The translations under genes and the position numbers were made by a program. From VGEM01 sp033764265 (GTDB lineage: Bacteria; Pseudomonadota; Alphaproteobacteria; Rhodospirillales; Rhodospirillaceae), in assembly GCA_033764265.1 (NCBI GenBank), contig JANRJB010000120.1, forward strand, positions 1-42,958: a DNA stretch of 42,958 bases, written 5' to 3'. Position 1 is the stretch's first letter, and every line of letters starts with the position of its first letter. The notes under the pieces are model-generated. The model did no database searches and was not told the origin of the DNA. It was given only the letters and a program-made list of their open reading frames with translations. Below, piece by piece: positions 36,072 to 42,958 of the stretch.

Positions 36072-37070
36072 ATGAAGGTCCTGCGCCAGATCGGCCACGG
36101 CGACGCCGACGCGGGCCTGCGCCTCGACGACGATCCCATCCCCGCGCCCGGCCCCGGCGAAGTGGTCGTGGCGCTGGAAGTCGCGCCGGTACAGCTGCTG
36201 GAAGTTTGGAACCTGAAGGGGCCGTTGCGCTTTCCGGCCAAGGAACTGCCGCGCGTGCCCGGCAGCGAGGGTGTCGGCCGTATCGTCCAAGTCGGCGACA
36301 ATGTGACGCGCTTCAAGCGGGGCGACCGCGTGTTCACGCCGAAGTTCACCGGCACGTTCCGCGAGATGATGGCCTGCCCGGCCGAGACCACTTATCGCGC
36401 GCCCGAGGGCGTGCCGGCCGATCAGTTGTGCATCGTCTCGACCATGGGGCTGACGGCGATTCTGCTCTTGGAGGATTACGTGCCGCTGCCGCCCGGGGCG
36501 TGGCTGATGCACGACGCCGCCAATTCGTCGATCGGGCGCTTCGTCGTCGGCATGGCTCACGCCAGGGGCTGGCGCACGGTGAACATCGTGCGCAGGGCCG
36601 GGCTCGACAACGAGATCAAGGCGCTGGGCGGCGACGCGGTGGTGGTCGACCCCGGCACGCCCGAGGGGCTGAAGTGCGCGGTCGATGCCGCCACCGGCGG
36701 GGCCGCGATCACCGTCGCGCTCGACATGATCGGCGGCGACCTGGCCGGGCGGCTGGCGCACGGCCTGGCCGAGAACGGCACGCTGGTGCTGTATGGCGCC
36801 ACCGGAGGGGAACCGGCGCGGGTCGACTTCATCGACATGGGCCGGCGCGGCACGACGCTGACCGGCATGGGCATGTCGCGGTCGTTCAACAAGCGTACGC
36901 CAGAGCAGAAGGACGCGGTGTGGGACCAGTTGGGCCGCTGGGCCAGGGACGGCGTGCTCAAAACCCGGATCGCCGGCGCCTACGCGCTGTCGGACTACAA
37001 GGCCGCCTACGCGCATGCTGCCGTGCCATCCCGCGAGCGCGACGGCAAGGTGATCTTCAGGTTCGACTGA
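36072..37070 (+). CDS. MDR-family NAD(P)H-dependent reductase, MECR-like (copy 2)
   Basis: This 332-residue protein is a tandem relative of the upstream gene, with exactly the same length. Shared blocks are LPRVPGSEGVGRIVQVGDNV, GAWLMHDAANSSIGRFVVGM, TVNIVRR, DMIGGDLAGRLA and ERDGKVI at the end. Most other positions differ, so it is an old duplication. The first gene's GYEGVGR is GSEGVGR here, and NSNCGR is NSSIGR, closer to the canonical MECR motif. It has no zinc ligands. The two genes, 4 bases apart, probably form an operon, and may encode a heteromer or act on different substrates. It converges on the CpeT-like gene with 3 bases between. Confidence 0.85.
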   Translation: MKVLRQIGHGDADAGLRLDDDPIPAPGPGEVVVALEVAPVQLLEVWNLKGPLRFPAKELPRVPGSEGVGRIVQVGDNVTRFKRGDRVFTPKFTGTFREMMACPAETTYRAPEGVPADQLCIVSTMGLTAILLLEDYVPLPPGAWLMHDAANSSIGRFVVGMAHARGWRTVNIVRRAGLDNEIKALGGDAVVVDPGTPEGLKCAVDAATGGAAITVALDMIGGDLAGRLAHGLAENGTLVLYGATGGEPARVDFIDMGRRGTTLTGMGMSRSFNKRTPEQKDAVWDQLGRWARDGVLKTRIAGAYALSDYKAAYAHAAVPSRERDGKVIFRFD

Positions 37071-37073
37071 ACG

Positions 37074-38069
37074 CTATTTCGCCGCGGTGCAATTGGCTTC
37101 GATGCCCGGCGCGCTGACAGCGATGCGCGGGGCATCGGTCGCGGCGAAGGCACCGGTGCGTTCCAATCCGCCGTTCACGCCTTCGACGAACAACATCAGC
37201 GTCGAGCGGCCGGTGGCGCTGCGCGAGAACAGGTTGAGCATCCACACCCGGAATTCCTTGGGCGGGGTATGCGTGGTCGTGACGTTGAATTCGCCGCCCT
37301 GGTCGTGGATGAACAGGTTGTCGAAGCGCTCGTAACCACGCTCGATGGCCGGATTGCCGGCGATGACGAAGCATGTGAACGTCCGGCCCTTGAAGCTCTG
37401 GTCGGGTAGACCGAGTTCGTTGCCCGAGGCCAGTGCGCCGTCGTCGCGGGTGATGCGCGTGGTCGTGGTCATCATGGTCGGCGTCAGCACGATGCGGTCG
37501 CCGACGCGCACCGGCTCGGTGAAGCCGACCGGCGTGTAGCGGCATTGGGCCGGGTCCTGCACGCCGACGAAGCCGTCGCCGTGCACCTGCCAGCGGATGG
37601 CGCAGGCATCGGGGATCTTGTCCATGGTCGCGGGCGTGAAGCCGGCCAGCTTCGACGGGTCATTGTCGGCGCCGACGACTATTTCCGCCTCGTCGCCGCG
37701 GAACGAATAGATGTCGGTGACGATTTCGCCGGTGGCGGCGTCGGCGCGATGGGCGTAGATGCGCTGGCGGAACAGGCTGGTCGGCGGCTCGCCCTGGTAC
37801 TGCTCCACGTACGTCACGTGCTTGCCGAACGCCGGCAGGTCGACCCGCTTGAAGATTTTCAGGCGACGCACTTCCCAGCCCTTTTCGGGAACGGCGCCAC
37901 GGTCCTGCAGGCTGACCAGATTGGCGTTGTCGTAATGGCCGTCCCACATCGAAGCCAGGCGGGCCGCGTCGCCTTCGGCCAGCGCAGCCGGGCTCTGCGC
38001 CAGCGTCGACCCGGGCAGGGCCTTGACCGCGAGCGAAGCCACGAGCAAGACCGCGATCGAGGTTTTCAT
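37074..38069 (-). CDS. Exported CpeT/CpcT-like protein (second copy)
   Basis: The 331-residue precursor has a signal peptide (cleavage near LAQ-SPAA). The body fits the CpeT/CpcT pattern better than its relative at 14350: LASMWDGHYDNANL near the start, then VTYVEQYQGEPPTSLFRQRIYAHRAD and IVTDIYSFR, and a CAIRWQVHGDGFVGVQDPAQCRY block. The C-terminal part (about 215-331) has no clear match. CpeT-type lyases bind bilins in cyanobacteria; there is no phycobiliprotein here. It is the last gene in a minus-strand run after VOC, pirin and methyltransferase genes, 7 bases from the latter. The two copies share only the family pattern. Confidence 0.6.
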   Translation of the reverse strand: MKTSIAVLLVASLAVKALPGSTLAQSPAALAEGDAARLASMWDGHYDNANLVSLQDRGAVPEKGWEVRRLKIFKRVDLPAFGKHVTYVEQYQGEPPTSLFRQRIYAHRADAATGEIVTDIYSFRGDEAEIVVGADNDPSKLAGFTPATMDKIPDACAIRWQVHGDGFVGVQDPAQCRYTPVGFTEPVRVGDRIVLTPTMMTTTTRITRDDGALASGNELGLPDQSFKGRTFTCFVIAGNPAIERGYERFDNLFIHDQGGEFNVTTTHTPPKEFRVWMLNLFSRSATGRSTLMLFVEGVNGGLERTGAFAATDAPRIAVSAPGIEANCTAAK

Positions 38070-38076
38070 GGGCGCC

Positions 38077-38793
38077 TCATGCGTTCGGCTTGCGGAAGAT
38101 CATCAGGTGCTGCCACGGCAGCATGTCCTTCGTCTCGATCCAGTCGAGGCCGATGGCGGCCATCTCGGCCTTGGCTTGGCGCTGGCTCATCTTGTGCAGC
38201 CGCTTGATCGGCACATTGTCGTCCTCGGCGCGGTACTCCACCAGCGCGATCAGCCCGCCGGGCTTGAGCGCGCGCACCATCGCCTCGCCCATTTCGCGCG
38301 GGAACTCGAACTCGTGATAGGCGTCGACCATCAGGATCAGGTCGACGCCGGCGGCGGGAAGATTGGGATCGTCGGCGCCGCCCAGCACCGGTTCGACGTT
38401 GGCAAGGCCGGTCTCGGCCTTGCGCGCGGCGACGATGTCGAGCATTTCCGGCTGCACGTCGACCGCCAGCACTTTGCCTTGCGGAACCCGCGCGGCGATG
38501 CGGAAGCTGAAATAGCCTGTGCCCGCGCCGATGTCGGCGACCACGTCGTCGGGCTCGAGCGGCAGATTGCGCACCAGGGCGGCAGTGCCTTCCTCGCGCG
38601 CGCGTTCGGCGCGTTCCAGCCACGGCGCGCCCAGGTGGCCCATGACCTGGGCGATCTCGCGGCCCATGTAGACCTTGCCGATGCCGTCGGGGCTGGGCGA
38701 CTTGGTCGTGTAAAGCGCGGATTGTGCGAGCGCCGGCGCCGCGGACGCGATCCAGACAACGAAGAACAGTCGAAGGGTCCGCGCGGACATCAT
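38077..38793 (-). CDS. Exported class I SAM-dependent methyltransferase-fold protein
   Basis: The 238-residue precursor begins with a Sec signal peptide (ARTLRLFFVVWIASAAPALA-QS) and a short family segment IGKVYMGREIAQVMGHLGAPWLERAERAREE, then a methyltransferase domain: motif I VVADIGAGTGYFSFRIA, motif II KVLAVDVQPEML, DLILMVDAYHEF and RALKPGGLIALVEYR. Groups of signal-bearing methyltransferases with this YMGREIA segment occur in Gram-negatives, but their role is unknown to me. I chose the ATG at 38793, the first of two adjacent ATGs; its stop and the next gene are 7 bases apart, and the pirin stop is 7 bases upstream. SAM supply in the periplasm is the open question. Confidence 0.83.
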   Translation of the reverse strand: MMSARTLRLFFVVWIASAAPALAQSALYTTKSPSPDGIGKVYMGREIAQVMGHLGAPWLERAERAREEGTAALVRNLPLEPDDVVADIGAGTGYFSFRIAARVPQGKVLAVDVQPEMLDIVAARKAETGLANVEPVLGGADDPNLPAAGVDLILMVDAYHEFEFPREMGEAMVRALKPGGLIALVEYRAEDDNVPIKRLHKMSQRQAKAEMAAIGLDWIETKDMLPWQHLMIFRKPNA

Positions 38794-38800
38794 GCCGGCG

Positions 38801-39706
38801 TCACTTGCCGCGCTTCGGGGCGGGGATGTGTTCGGTCTCCTCCGGCGGTAAGGTGAAACGCCCGCCGTTGAAGCCGGTCTTGGCCGCGGTGGTCCAGTCC
38901 ACCGCCGCATCGTCGATCAGCCGCTCGTCGCTGGCCACGTAGTTCCACCACAGGTGCCGGGGCCCGTCGAGCGGCGCCCCGCCCAGGATCATCGCCCGCG
39001 TGCGGCCCTTGGCGTTCAGGGTGACCGGCAACTCGGGCATCAGCACCGCCATGGTGCCGGCGGTGATGGTTTCCGCCGAAACCTGCAGGGTGCCCTCGAC
39101 CACGTAGATCGCCAGCTCGGGATAGTCGGGCGTGAGGTCGATGGAACTGCCGTCGACAAACATCACGTCGGCGTAGACCGTTTCGCTTTGCGTCTTGACC
39201 GGCGATTTCAGTCCGAACAGCTTGCCGGCGATCAGACGGACGTTGACGTCGCCGCGGTTCAGCGACGGCAGCTTCTGGGCCGGATAGTGCGTGAACGCGG
39301 GCGCCATCGCTTCTTTGGACTTCGGCAGCGCCAGCCAGGTCTGGATGCCGTGCAGGGCGTGCCCGGCGCGCCGCAGTTCGAGCCGCGTGCGCTCCGAGTG
39401 CACGATGCCCTTGCCCGCCACCATCCAGTTGCAATCGCCGGGGCGGATGGGCTGCACCGTCCCCAGGCTGTCGCGATGCATGATCTCGCCGTCGAACAGG
39501 TAGGTCACGGTGGCCAGCCCGATGTGCGGATGCGCCCGCACGTCGAGGCCCTTGCCGGGCGCGAAGGTGGCCGGGCCCATGTGATCGAAGAACACGAACG
39601 GCCCGACCGAGCGGCGCTCGACCGACGGCAGGGCGCGGGCGACCTCGAAACCGCCAAGCAGGTCGCGCCGTCGGGGCCTGATGGTCGCGGCGATGGAACT
39701 GAACAT
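38801..39706 (-). CDS. Pirin-family protein
   Basis: The 301-residue protein has the bicupin pirin pattern. The N-terminal cupin metal site is H59-x-H61 (RAHPHIGLATV) and H103/E105 (GIVHSERTR), and PFVFFDHMGPA and GIQTWLALP are family blocks. The C-terminal cupin ends in PLDGPRHLWWNYVAS. Some pirins (YhhW) have quercetinase activity; others regulate metabolism. There is no signal peptide, so it is cytosolic, unlike its downstream neighbours. It is 60 bases downstream of the VOC gene and 7 bases upstream of the methyltransferase gene. Confidence 0.92.
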   Translation of the reverse strand: MFSSIAATIRPRRRDLLGGFEVARALPSVERRSVGPFVFFDHMGPATFAPGKGLDVRAHPHIGLATVTYLFDGEIMHRDSLGTVQPIRPGDCNWMVAGKGIVHSERTRLELRRAGHALHGIQTWLALPKSKEAMAPAFTHYPAQKLPSLNRGDVNVRLIAGKLFGLKSPVKTQSETVYADVMFVDGSSIDLTPDYPELAIYVVEGTLQVSAETITAGTMAVLMPELPVTLNAKGRTRAMILGGAPLDGPRHLWWNYVASDERLIDDAAVDWTTAAKTGFNGGRFTLPPEETEHIPAPKRGK

Positions 39707-39766
39707 GCGAACGCAATGCCTAGTGCAAGCTTTGTTGGCCGAGCATAGGCAGGCGGCCGGCCCGCG

Positions 39767-40240
39767 TCACCGTTTTTCGTTGATTTCGAGATAGATACCG
39801 TTGGGATCGAACATCGACATGGTGCGCAGGAGTATCTTGCCCTTGCCGTCGTGGCTGGGCACGTCCCAGTCGGTCGGCGGCGCGGCGATGGTGGCCCCAC
39901 CGATCTCGAGCGCGCGGGCGTGGACGCCATTCACGTCCTTGGTCTCGAACACCAGTAACGGATCTCCCAGCTGTACCTTGGTGCGGCCGCGCTTGACGCC
40001 GGCGTCGAACGGCAGCTCCAGATACTGCATCAGCCCGAGCATGCCGATGTTCGGGTCGTCGGCCTTGAGCAGGATCAGGTGGCACGGCGCCCACGGCGGC
40101 GCGGCCGGCGGAAACTTCGGATGCACCGGGACCTTGTTGTCGTACCACTTGGTCATGCCGAACACGTGCATATAGAACCGGGCCGAGGCTTCGGCGTCGG
40201 CCACCAGGAAGGTGGTGCGCTTGAAGTAGGCGTGGGTCAT
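39767..40240 (-). CDS. VOC-family protein (cytosolic)
   Basis: The 157-residue product is a single VOC domain: FKRTTFLVADAEASARFYMHVFGMTKWY at the start, a variable middle with YLELPF, and IAAPPTDWDV and MSMFDPNGIYLEINEK at the end. The latter is the typical final strand with a metal-ligand glutamate. It has no signal peptide. It begins 13 bases after the exported VOC gene upstream, so the two form a tandem pair in one operon. Possible activities are glyoxalase-like isomerase, dioxygenase or drug binding; nothing here selects one. Confidence 0.85.
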   Translation of the reverse strand: MTHAYFKRTTFLVADAEASARFYMHVFGMTKWYDNKVPVHPKFPPAAPPWAPCHLILLKADDPNIGMLGLMQYLELPFDAGVKRGRTKVQLGDPLLVFETKDVNGVHARALEIGGATIAAPPTDWDVPSHDGKGKILLRTMSMFDPNGIYLEINEKR

Positions 40241-40253
40241 GGCGGCCTCTGAG

Positions 40254-40772
40254 TCATTTCTTTTCGGGCAGCATCTCGTACAGTTCCAGCCGCACGCCGT
40301 TGGGATCGCGCATCAGCATCTGCAGCGAGCGGCCCGACGCCGACGGCCGCGGCGCCATCAGCACCTCGTGGCCGCCGGCCACCGCGCGACGGTGAATTTC
40401 GGCGATGTTCGACACCTGGTGAACCAGCATCACGTCGCCCCAGGCATTGGCGGCCTGGGCCGGGCGCGCCAGCGGTTTCATGTCGGGGTGCTCGACGCTC
40501 ATGATGCTGAGTCCGGCGCCGTCTTTCGACTTCATGCCGGTCAGCACCCGCTTGGCCCCGGCCGGAACGCCGAGGCCGTTGCCCGCCTCGGGCGCGGCGA
40601 GTTCGTTGGTCGTCAGTTCCTCGTAGCCCAACACGTCCTTGTAGAATTTCACCGTGCCGGCGCGGTCGGCGGTGAAGATCGCCGTGCGCAGGTAGGTCGA
40701 CGACACGACCGGATCCTGCGCGGCGGTCGGGCCGGCGGAAAGCAAAGCGATGAAGGCGAGTGCGACACGCAT
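40254..40772 (-). CDS. Exported VOC-family protein
   Basis: The 172-residue precursor has a signal peptide (MRVALAFIALLSAGPTAA-QDP) and one VOC domain: STYLRTAIFTADRAGTVKFYKDVLGYEEL, the middle block WGDVMLVHQVSNIAEIHRRAV and the final strand LQMLMRDPNGVRLELYEM. A GGAGGATCCG ribosome site precedes the ATG at 40772; upstream frame to 41648 is antisense to the molybdoenzyme. Together with the VOC at 11064, this is the second exported member in the window. It starts the minus-strand operon that includes a second VOC, pirin, a methyltransferase-fold protein and a CpeT-like protein. It is divergent from the molybdoenzyme gene. Confidence 0.85.
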   Translation of the reverse strand: MRVALAFIALLSAGPTAAQDPVVSSTYLRTAIFTADRAGTVKFYKDVLGYEELTTNELAAPEAGNGLGVPAGAKRVLTGMKSKDGAGLSIMSVEHPDMKPLARPAQAANAWGDVMLVHQVSNIAEIHRRAVAGGHEVLMAPRPSASGRSLQMLMRDPNGVRLELYEMLPEKK

Positions 40773-40841
40773 CGGATCCTCCCTGGAAAGCCCACAGCTT
40801 AAACCGGGACAGGGTCGCGGCAAACGCGCTAATCTGGGCCC

Positions 40842-42958
40842 ATGACGCAGCCGCAAGAAATCCCCACCGTCACGCACTGGGGCGCATACGGCGCCGTGGT
40901 CGAGGCCGGCCGCATCACCGCGCTGAAGGCCTTCGCCGCCGACCCCGACCCGTCGCCGATCGGCTTCGGTATGGCCCAGGCAGTGGCCGACCCCTTGCGC
41001 ATTCCGCGCCCGATGGTGCGCGAGGGTTGGCTGAAGCACGGCCCGCGCGGCCACGGCAATGCGCGCGGCGCAGAACGCTTCGTCGCGGTGCCGTGGGACG
41101 AAGCGCTCGACGTGGTCGCGCGCGAACTGGCCCGGGTCAAGGCCGCGCACGGCAACGCCGCGATCTATGCCGGCTCTTACGGTTGGGCCAGCGCTGGGCG
41201 GTTCCATCACGCGCAGTCGAACCTGCGCCGGTTCCTCAACCTGTTCGGCGGGCACAGTTACAGCGTCAACACCTATTCGGCCGGCGCGGCCGAGGTGATC
41301 GTGCCGCACGTGCTGGGCGACTTCTGGGCCCTGACCAGTCGCATGACGACGTGGGACGTGATCGCCGAGCACACCCAGCTGCTGGTGGCCTTCGGCGGCA
41401 TGTCCTTGAAGAACGCCCAGGTACACGGCGGCGGTTTCGGCCGGCACGTTGCCCGCGCCGCGCAACGGCGACTGGTCGAGCGCGGCGTCCAGGAGGTGTC
41501 GGTCGGCGCCCTGCGCGACGACGCCGGCGCCGCCGACACCGCACGCTGGATCGCGCCCCGCCCCAACACCGACGTAGCCCTGATGCTGGGCCTGGCCCAT
41601 ACGCTGGTGGCCGAACGCCTGCACGACGAAGCCTTCCTGGCCGGCCACTGCGTCGGCTGGCCCCAGGTCCGGGCGTACATCGAAGGCCGGTCCGACGGCG
41701 TGGCCAAGTCCGCCGATTGGGCGGCGGCGATCTGCGACGTTCCGGCGGACACGCTGCGCGCGCTGGCCCGCGAGATGGCGGCCAGGCGCACCATGATCTC
41801 AATTTCCTGGTCGCTGCAGCGCGCCGACCACGGCGAGCAGACGTATTGGATGGCGATCACGCTGGCGGCCATGCTGGGCCAGATCGGTCTGCCGGGCGGC
41901 GGTATTGGATTCGCATATGCCGGGGCCAACGGCATCGGCGCGGGCGGCGCGCGCATCGCCCCGCCGTCGCTGCCGATTCCGGCCAACCCGATCAAGGATT
42001 TCATCCCGGTCGCGCGCATCGCCGATATGCTGGAAAACCCCGGCGCGGCCTTCGACTACAACGGCCAGCGCCTCAACTATCCCGATGCGCGGCTGGTGTA
42101 CTGGTGCGGCGGCAATCCGTTCCACCATCACCAGGACCTGGGCCGGCTGGTGCGCGCCTGGCAGCGGCCGGAAACCGTGATCGTGCACGAGGTGTGGTGG
42201 AACGCCAACGCGCGCCATGCCGACATCGTGTTGCCGGTGACCACCACCTTCGAACGCAACGACATCACCGGCGCCGCGCAGGACAAGTTCGCCCTTGCCA
42301 TGAAGCAGGCGATCGCGGCGGTGGGCGAGGCGCGCAACGATCACGACATTTTCGCCGGACTGGCGGCGCGGCTGGGATTGGCCGCGACGTTCACCGAGGG
42401 CCGCGACGAAATGGGCTGGCTGCGCGAGCTGTACGGCCGCTGGCAATCGCGCGCGGAGAAGCTGGACGTGGCCATGCCGGCGTTCGACGTTTTCTGGCAA
42501 ACGGGATTTGCGGAGCTGCCCGAACGCAGCGAAGGCCAGGTGTTCCTGGCCGAATTCCGCGCCGACCCGGCCGGCCACCCGCTCGACACGCCGAGCGGCA
42601 AGATCGAGCTGTACTCCGCCGCCATCGCCGGCTTCGGCTACGACGATTGCGCCGGACACGCCACCTGGTATCCGCCGGCCGAGTGGCTGGGCGCGGCCAA
42701 GGCGCGGGATTACCCGCTGCACCTGATCTCGAACCAGCCACGCACGCGGCTGCACAGCCAATACGACAACGGGGCCACGGCGCAGGCAACCAAGGTCCAG
42801 GGCCGCGAACCGGCCTGGATCAACCCGGCCGACGCCGCCGCACGCGGCATCAAGGCCGGCGACGTGGTGCGGCTGTTCAACGACCGCGGGTCATGCCTGG
42901 CGGGCGCGGTGGTCACCGACAGCGTGCGCGCGGGCGTCGTGCAACTGGCCACCGGTGC
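40842..42958 (+). CDS. Molybdopterin oxidoreductase, biotin sulfoxide/TMAO reductase-like (cut by right edge)
   Basis: The 705 codons present show a DMSO-reductase family enzyme of the BisC/TorA group. The start is THWGAYGAV, the block IYAGSYGWASAGRFHHAQ begins at Y109, and the probable Mo-ligand is S146 in NTYSAGAAEVI. Other blocks are YWCGGNPFHHHQDL, HEVWWNANARHADIVLPVTT and ISNQPRTRLHSQYDN. There is no N-terminal 4Fe-4S cysteine motif and no twin-arginine leader, so it should be cytosolic like BisC rather than periplasmic like TorA or DorA. It would reduce an S- or N-oxide using a bis-MGD cofactor. No cytochrome or chaperone gene is visible. The C-terminus is missing. Confidence 0.9.
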   Translation, partial: MTQPQEIPTVTHWGAYGAVVEAGRITALKAFAADPDPSPIGFGMAQAVADPLRIPRPMVREGWLKHGPRGHGNARGAERFVAVPWDEALDVVARELARVKAAHGNAAIYAGSYGWASAGRFHHAQSNLRRFLNLFGGHSYSVNTYSAGAAEVIVPHVLGDFWALTSRMTTWDVIAEHTQLLVAFGGMSLKNAQVHGGGFGRHVARAAQRRLVERGVQEVSVGALRDDAGAADTARWIAPRPNTDVALMLGLAHTLVAERLHDEAFLAGHCVGWPQVRAYIEGRSDGVAKSADWAAAICDVPADTLRALAREMAARRTMISISWSLQRADHGEQTYWMAITLAAMLGQIGLPGGGIGFAYAGANGIGAGGARIAPPSLPIPANPIKDFIPVARIADMLENPGAAFDYNGQRLNYPDARLVYWCGGNPFHHHQDLGRLVRAWQRPETVIVHEVWWNANARHADIVLPVTTTFERNDITGAAQDKFALAMKQAIAAVGEARNDHDIFAGLAARLGLAATFTEGRDEMGWLRELYGRWQSRAEKLDVAMPAFDVFWQTGFAELPERSEGQVFLAEFRADPAGHPLDTPSGKIELYSAAIAGFGYDDCAGHATWYPPAEWLGAAKARDYPLHLISNQPRTRLHSQYDNGATAQATKVQGREPAWINPADAAARGIKAGDVVRLFNDRGSCLAGAVVTDSVRAGVVQLATG

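Overview
The window is GC-rich, densely coded bacterial chromosome with short gaps, small operons and several convergent genes whose ends overlap. The gene content suggests a Gram-negative alphaproteobacterium. The pointers are two TonB-dependent receptors, many exported proteins (Sec and Tat-like), a vitamin B12 uptake operon behind a cobalamin riboswitch, a Phd/PemK-type toxin-antitoxin module, orphan receiver/HPt and Cache-type signalling proteins, and a YgiQ radical SAM protein. The taxon is an inference: there is no rRNA, tRNA or other marker here. I saw no CRISPR array, transposase, integrase or phage gene.

Layout. 1-6.8 kb: a serine hydrolase cut by the left edge, a CorA transporter, a metallopeptidase/ATP-grasp pair, YgiQ and a GNAT acetyltransferase. 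6.8-8.4 kb: an exported YcnI-like protein with a terminator, a toxin-antitoxin module whose toxin gene has an in-frame stop, and a 78-bp palindromic element. 8.4-14.1 kb (minus strand): a TonB receptor, then exported VOC, M24 peptidase and methyltransferase-fold proteins. 14.3-18.2 kb (plus): an exported CpeT/CpcT-like protein, a KdpD-like kinase, a KdpE-like regulator, a tract of 11-bp repeats and a small membrane-anchored protein. 18.2-20.6 kb: an FAD oxidase and an IclR regulator. 20.9-24.0 kb: a TPR protein, a TerC-family membrane protein and a di-heme oxidoreductase. 24.2-27.3 kb: a receiver-HPt protein and a Cache-type histidine kinase. 27.3-32.3 kb (minus): promoter, cobalamin riboswitch, btuB-btuF-btuC-btuD. 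32.3-35.0 kb: an FAD monooxygenase and a solitary solute-binding protein. 35.1-37.1 kb: two tandem MDR reductases. 37.1-40.8 kb (minus): two VOC proteins, pirin, an exported methyltransferase-fold protein and a second CpeT/CpcT-like protein. 40.8 kb to the right edge: a BisC/TorA-type molybdoenzyme, cut off.

How the genes work together. The B12 operon is a complete and conventional uptake route: outer-membrane receptor, periplasmic binding protein, permease and ATPase under riboswitch control. The less conventional theme is export of folds that are usually cytosolic. Two methyltransferase-fold proteins and two VOC proteins carry signal peptides, and two exported CpeT/CpcT-like proteins occur in a genome that does not look cyanobacterial. 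One CpeT-like gene heads an operon with a two-component system, and that operon is divergent from the TonB/VOC/M24/methyltransferase operon. Just downstream of the response regulator gene are three copies of an 11-bp direct repeat in helical phase, a plausible binding site for that regulator. These arrangements are the best candidates here for undescribed biology.
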